From contig CADBZW010000001.1 in the NCBI GenBank assembly GCA_902799345.1, forward strand, positions 1 through 64,000: a DNA stretch of 64,000 bases, written 5' to 3'. The notes under the pieces are model-generated. The model made no database searches. It was not told the DNA's origin and saw only the letters and a list, made by a program, of their open reading frames with translations. This document shows, piece after piece, positions 60,492 to 64,000 of the stretch. This stretch comes from an uncultured Bacteroidia bacterium (GTDB lineage Bacteria; Bacteroidota; Bacteroidia; Bacteroidales; F082). A program made the position numbers and the translations under genes. Positions within the stretch are counted from its first letter, which is position 1; the number at the start of each line of letters is the position of its first letter.

Positions 60492-61049
60492 ATGAACGAC
60501 TACTTCATACACGAAAGCAGCTACGTCGACGACAACGTGACCATCGGCAAAGGAACGAAGATTTGGCATTTCTGCCATATCCAGAAAGGTGCCGTCATCG
60601 GCGAGAACTGTTCTTTTGGACAGAATGTCAACGTGGGCAACAATGTCCATATTGGCAACAACGTCCGCGTGCAAAACAACGTCTCCATCTATGAAGGCGT
60701 TGAGATTGAGGATAATGTATTTTGTGGCCCGAGTTGTGTGTTCACCAACGTGACCACACCGCGTGCCCATTTCCCTGTGCATGGCGTGTATGCCAAGACC
60801 AAGATCTGTGAAGGCGCCTCGTTGGGCGCCAACTGCACGGTGGTCTGCGGCCATACGGTGGGCAAGAGCGCACTCATCGCCGCCGGTGCTGTGGTGACCA
60901 AAGACGTGAAGCCCTATGCTTTGATGGCAGGCGTGCCCGCCCGACAAATCGGATGGGTCTGCGAATGCGGAAAACGTCTTGATTCCTCGCTGCAATGCAA
61001 TTGTGGCAGGAAATTTGTATTAGAAAACGGAGAATTATTGAAAAAATAA
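60492..61049 (+). CDS. Hexapeptide-repeat N-acetyltransferase (WbpD-like)
   Basis: The 185-residue left-handed beta-helix protein starts at the ATG at 60492 (MNDYFIHESSYVDDN). It shows repeated [LIV]-G-x4 hexads (TIGKGTKIWHFCHIQKGAVI, then HIGNNVRVQNNVSIYEGVEI), FTNVTTPRAHFPV and VGKSALIAAGAVVTKDV. This matches WbpD/WlbB, which acetylates the 3-amino group of UDP-GlcNAc3NA in making diacetylated uronic acids. A zinc-ribbon-like tail (CECGKRLDSSLQCNCGRKF) is present. The next gene is the matching aminotransferase. Confidence 0.85.
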   Translation: MNDYFIHESSYVDDNVTIGKGTKIWHFCHIQKGAVIGENCSFGQNVNVGNNVHIGNNVRVQNNVSIYEGVEIEDNVFCGPSCVFTNVTTPRAHFPVHGVYAKTKICEGASLGANCTVVCGHTVGKSALIAAGAVVTKDVKPYALMAGVPARQIGWVCECGKRLDSSLQCNCGRKFVLENGELLKK

Positions 61050-61054
61050 TGCCA

Positions 61055-61080
61055 GTAGAGACGTGGCGTGCCGCGTCTCC
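61055..61080. repeat. Short palindrome before the aminotransferase gene
   Basis: GAGACG (61058-61063) pairs with CGTCTC (61074-61079) through an inner GGC/GCC, giving a REP-like hairpin in the 51-bp gap between the two sugar genes. Confidence 0.55.
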
Positions 61081-61100
61081 ACCAGCAAACCAATAGGATT

Positions 61101-62231
61101 ATGCAATTTAGAGACCTGAAAACCCAATATAACGTCCTGAAGGACGAAATGGACAAGGCCATCCTCGAGGTGGTCGCCTCGTCGGCCTATGTGATGGGCC
61201 CGAAAATCAAGGAGATGGAAGCCGCTTTTGCCGAATACGTCGGCATGAAGCATTGCATCGCCTGCAACAGCGGCACCGACGCCCTGCTGCTGGCCTTGAA
61301 GGCTTGGGATGTCAAACCCGGCGATGCCGTCTTCGTCCCTAGCTTCACTTTCTTCGCCTCGGCCGAGGTCATCGCCATGCAAGGTGCTACGCCCGTCTTC
61401 GTCGACGTCGACAAAGACACCTTCAACATGGATGTGGCAGACCTTGAGCGTAAGATAGAGCAGACGCTGAAAATCGGCAAACTCACGCCACGTGTCATCA
61501 TCGCCGTCGACCTGTTCGGCCTGCCCGCCGATTTCAAGGCCATCCGCAAGGTGGCTGACCAATACGGTCTCTATGTCCTCGAAGACGGCGCCCAAGGCTT
61601 TGGTGGTCGCATCGGCGAGCAGAAGGCCTGCACTTTCGGCGACATCGCCACCACGTCGTTCTTCCCCGCCAAGCCTGTGGGGTGCTATGGCGACGGCGGT
61701 GCCGTGTTCACCAACAACGATGAATGGGCGCAACTTGTCGACTCCTACCATATCCATGGTAAGGGCAGCGACCGTTACGACAACATCCGCATCGGCATGA
61801 ACTCGCGCATGGACAGCATCCAGGCGGCCATATTGCTCGTCAAGCTGAAGGCGTTCAAGGACTACGAATTGGTTGATGTCAACAAGGTGGCGGCACGCTA
61901 CACCGAGAAGTTGAAGGACGTGGTGAAGACGCCCGTCGTCCCAGAGGGTTACTATTCCAGCTGGGCGCAATATACATTGCAAGTGGAGAACAAGGATGTC
62001 AGGGCGGGCCTGCAAGCTGCCTTGAAGGCTCACGACATCCCCACGGCTGTCTATTATCCCATTCCGATGCACCGCCAGACGGCTTTCAGCTATCTGAACC
62101 TTGACGACAACCGTTGCCCCGTCGCCGACCAATTGGCCGACACAGTCGTTTCTTTGCCGATACATCCTTACCTCTCGGAGTCAGACCAAGACTTGATTTG
62201 TAAGGTGGTTTGTGATTATCTTTGCAAATAA
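61101..62231 (+). CDS. DegT/DnrJ/EryC1/StrS aminotransferase (WbpE-like)
   Basis: A 376-residue PLP-dependent sugar aminotransferase from the ATG at 61101 (MQFRDLKTQYNVLKDEMDKA). Typical blocks are GTDALLLALKAW, PSFTFFASAEVIAMQGATPV, EDGAQGFGGRIG and the PLP lysine in FFPAKPVGCYGDGG. Next to a WbpD-like acetyltransferase it probably makes UDP-2-acetamido-3-amino-2,3-dideoxy-glucuronate; the WbpA and WbpB dehydrogenases are not in the window. An upstream in-frame start at 61068 lies in repeat DNA. Confidence 0.9.
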   Translation: MQFRDLKTQYNVLKDEMDKAILEVVASSAYVMGPKIKEMEAAFAEYVGMKHCIACNSGTDALLLALKAWDVKPGDAVFVPSFTFFASAEVIAMQGATPVFVDVDKDTFNMDVADLERKIEQTLKIGKLTPRVIIAVDLFGLPADFKAIRKVADQYGLYVLEDGAQGFGGRIGEQKACTFGDIATTSFFPAKPVGCYGDGGAVFTNNDEWAQLVDSYHIHGKGSDRYDNIRIGMNSRMDSIQAAILLVKLKAFKDYELVDVNKVAARYTEKLKDVVKTPVVPEGYYSSWAQYTLQVENKDVRAGLQAALKAHDIPTAVYYPIPMHRQTAFSYLNLDDNRCPVADQLADTVVSLPIHPYLSESDQDLICKVVCDYLCK

Positions 62232-62243
62232 TGATCTGATTCC

Positions 62244-63365
62244 ATGGGCGTTAGGGCATATCTAAGCGACTGGGCTTCTCGCGACAACTACGACGAGGTG
62301 ATGGAGTATTTGTCTGTCACCGAGACGCAGCACGCCCCGAGGTTCGAGTTTGACGATGCCCCGGATGCTCTGAGGGAATTGATTACGGTAGCAGAGACGC
62401 CCCGTGGCCCCGAGCGCTCCCAGTGGCTGAACGACTATGCCGAAAAGTCATGGGATGTGCCTGATGGCGAAGCCGAGGTGTTGCTTGCCAAAGACCATCT
62501 GAACGCTATCCGTTATTTGAATCGTTATCTACGCCAGGCCAATGCCAAATTGAAGCAAGACGGCTATCTGGTTTGTGCGTTCGATACGGCCCAAAAGCGT
62601 CGTGCCCAAATCTTCAGCCGTTACCCGAAGATTATTGCCTATATAGTCTATTTCTTTGATTTCCTGTGGCATAGGGTGTGTCCTAAGGTGGGACTGACAC
62701 GCCGATTTTATTACTTTTGCACACGAAAGGTGAGGAAGGTGTTTCCACGCCCCGAAGTGTTGGGTAGGTTGTATTATTGTGGCTTTGAGGTGGTCAGCGA
62801 GCGGTATATCCACGACCGTTATTGTGTCATCGGACAAAAGAAGCGTTCCCCTCACAAAGAGCCTCATACCTATGGCCCTCTCGTCAGGTTGCGCAGGATA
62901 GGGAAGGATGGAGTGAAATTCAATGTGTTCAAGTTTCGCACGATGTATGCCTATTCTGAGTACTTGCAGACTTATATCTACGAAAACAATGACTTGGATG
63001 TGGGGGGCAAATTCAACGATGACTATCGCGTCACCGAGTGGGGACGTTTCTTGCGCAAGACGTGGCTTGATGAGTTGCCTATGTTTATCAACATCCTGAA
63101 AGGGCAGATGAAGTTGGTCGGTGTGCGGCCGCTGAGCCAACAGTATTTCGATTTGTACACAAAAGAAATACAAGAACTTAGAATAAAAACAAAGCCAGGC
63201 CTTTTACCGCCGTTCTATGTCGACATGCCTGAGACCTTGGATGAGATCCAGGAGAGTGAGCGCCGTTATTTGGAGGCCTATTTGGAGCATCCTTTCCGCA
63301 CCGACTGGAAATACTTCTGGAGAATTGTCGCCAACATTCTTTTCAGAGGCAAGCGCTCCAAATAA
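62244..63365 (+). CDS. Sugar transferase with methyltransferase-like N-terminal domain
   Basis: The 373-residue protein has a C-terminal bacterial sugar transferase domain (initiating phosphoglycosyltransferase, WcaJ/WbaP type): FNVFKFRTMYAYSEYL, RVTEWGRFLRKTWLDELP, GQMKLVGVRPLSQQYF and TKPGLLPPFYVDMPE. The first 200 residues (YLNRYLRQANAKLKQDGYLV, then GRLYYCGFEVVSERYI) look like a degenerate class I methyltransferase domain instead of the usual membrane anchor. It begins 12 bp after the aminotransferase gene. It probably starts assembly of a lipid-linked glycan. Confidence 0.88.
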   Translation: MGVRAYLSDWASRDNYDEVMEYLSVTETQHAPRFEFDDAPDALRELITVAETPRGPERSQWLNDYAEKSWDVPDGEAEVLLAKDHLNAIRYLNRYLRQANAKLKQDGYLVCAFDTAQKRRAQIFSRYPKIIAYIVYFFDFLWHRVCPKVGLTRRFYYFCTRKVRKVFPRPEVLGRLYYCGFEVVSERYIHDRYCVIGQKKRSPHKEPHTYGPLVRLRRIGKDGVKFNVFKFRTMYAYSEYLQTYIYENNDLDVGGKFNDDYRVTEWGRFLRKTWLDELPMFINILKGQMKLVGVRPLSQQYFDLYTKEIQELRIKTKPGLLPPFYVDMPETLDEIQESERRYLEAYLEHPFRTDWKYFWRIVANILFRGKRSK

Positions 63366-63397
63366 TCCAAACAAACAATATTTTCGGTTGTTTTTTT

Positions 63398-63430
63398 CTT
63401 GTTTTATTTAAAAAATAATCCTTACATTTG
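63398..63430 (+). promoter_or_regulatory. Promoter of the Wzm-type gene
   Basis: CTTG (63398-63401), a 21-nt spacer and TACATTTG (63423-63430) fit the Bacteroidota consensus. The leader before the ATG at 63570 would be about 135 nt, long enough for regulatory structure (ATCTCATAAGTTTGGGATA near 63480 is partly self-complementary). Confidence 0.6.
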
Positions 63431-63569
63431 CAAATTGTAATTTTAGGTGTATTTTAGCCTGGATTGCATTTTGCCCGCTATCTCATAAGTTTGGGATAAG
63501 TGGTTTAAGTACAAATAGTTATGCTTTCTTGATGTGAGTCAAGATGCGAAAGCTTTACACTTTTTTGAG

Positions 63570-64000
63570 ATGAGTAGTAATACGGAAAACGAAAACTGGA
63601 CCACCATCATCAAGCCTCGTAACAAGCTTTTTGAGGTGAATCTGAAAGAGATATGGGACTATCGTGACCTTTGGGCCATCTTTGTGAAGCGGAACATCGC
63701 GGTAACCTATAAGCAGACCGTCTTAGGGCCGTTATGGTGGATCATACAGCCCGCTTTGACGGTTATCATGTACATGGTGGTGTTTGGCGGTATCGCTGGT
63801 ATTCCCACCGATGGCATCCCTCAGCCCTTGTTTTACCTAGGTGGCATTGCCATGTGGGGTTATTTTTCTTCTTGTTTAGGAAATGCATCAAACACCTTTG
63901 TTGCCAATGCAGGCATGTTTGGCAAGGTCTACTTTCCGAGGCTGATTATGCCTTTGGTGAGTATTACCAGCAACTTGGTGAGGTTTAGCATCCAGTTGCT
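63570..64000 (+). CDS. ABC-2 polysaccharide export permease Wzm-like (3' truncated by window)
   Basis: The frame is open from the ATG at 63570 (MSSNTENENWTTIIKPRNKL) to the window end, 143 codons. It has the family signature LWAIFVKRNIAVTYKQTVLG followed by PLWWIIQPALTVIMYMVVFG, the start of the membrane domain. Wzm works with the Wzt ATPase to export O-antigen or capsule chains. The gene continues beyond base 64000. Together with the three preceding genes it marks a surface-polysaccharide locus. Confidence 0.9.
   Translation, partial: MSSNTENENWTTIIKPRNKLFEVNLKEIWDYRDLWAIFVKRNIAVTYKQTVLGPLWWIIQPALTVIMYMVVFGGIAGIPTDGIPQPLFYLGGIAMWGYFSSCLGNASNTFVANAGMFGKVYFPRLIMPLVSITSNLVRFSIQL

Noticed and set aside
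61035..62165. 376-aa minus-strand frame opposite the aminotransferase gene
   Set aside because: Shadow of the WbpE-like gene, whose PLP and family motifs are unmistakable.

Overview
The window comes from a Bacteroidota chromosome, most likely of the order Bacteroidales. Three kinds of evidence support this. First, promoters follow the TTTG / TAnnTTTG pattern of the Bacteroidota primary sigma factor, with few Shine-Dalgarno sequences. Second, it encodes lineage proteins: PorX, type IX secretion cargo with C-terminal sorting domains, DUF3467, DUF4835, DUF4159, DUF6261, a C10 peptidase and an Rpb6-like omega. Third, the gene order tuf-trnW-secE-nusG-rplKAJL-rpoBC is typical. The genus cannot be read from the sequence.

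Layout. 1-12.3 kb: the 3' end of tuf, tRNA-Trp and the secE-nusG-rplK-rplA-rplJ-rplL-rpoB-rpoC operon, then a strong terminator and a DUF3467 gene. 12.4-16.5 kb: a candidate structured small RNA, a DUF6261 protein, a PIN-like / XRE-ImmA pair that resembles a toxin-antitoxin module, and a P1-nuclease/phospholipase-C-like protein. 17-32.5 kb: an AT-richer accessory (defence) island. It holds a tightly packed five-gene minus-strand operon (NurA-like, HerA-like, HSP90-like ATPase, radical SAM enzyme, and an 867-residue protein with several RNA polymerase alpha-CTD repeats plus a sigma-region-4-like helix-turn-helix). Next comes a plus-strand operon of four small genes followed by a Septu-like PtuA/PtuB pair. 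A Panacea-type (DUF4065) antitoxin pair and gene remnants (helicase-associated domain, Fic/winged-helix, AbiEii) follow.

32.5-41.4 kb: lemA, pyrI, pyrB (with a leader-peptide attenuator that looks like E. coli pyrL-pyrBI), argS, a four-helix-bundle protein, rsmE, DUF4159, a zinc-ribbon protein and a secreted C10 peptidase. 41.4-48.9 kb, minus strand: dapA, a secreted M14 carboxypeptidase, bamD, rpoZ, DUF4835, recN. 48.9-59.6 kb: an MBL-fold hydrolase, a hotdog thioesterase, two lipoproteins, an HD phosphohydrolase, porX, tsaE, a thioredoxin-like lipoprotein, aroB and aroA. 59.7-64 kb: a LutA-like protein and the start of a surface-polysaccharide locus (WbpD-like acetyltransferase, WbpE-like aminotransferase, sugar transferase, Wzm-type ABC permease cut by the window edge).

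Two observations stand out. One is the five-gene HerA/NurA/HSP90/radical-SAM/alpha-CTD operon, which I cannot match to a named defence system. The other is a family of palindromic elements with a core of about 43 bp whose flanking arms differ between copies but are complementary within each copy. Copies lie between genes and, in frame, inside aroA (and probably aroB), which recalls Rickettsia palindromic elements. A third signal is the pyrB leader, which appears to reproduce pyrBI-type UTP-sensing attenuation. Identities come from reading motifs by eye; no database search was run.
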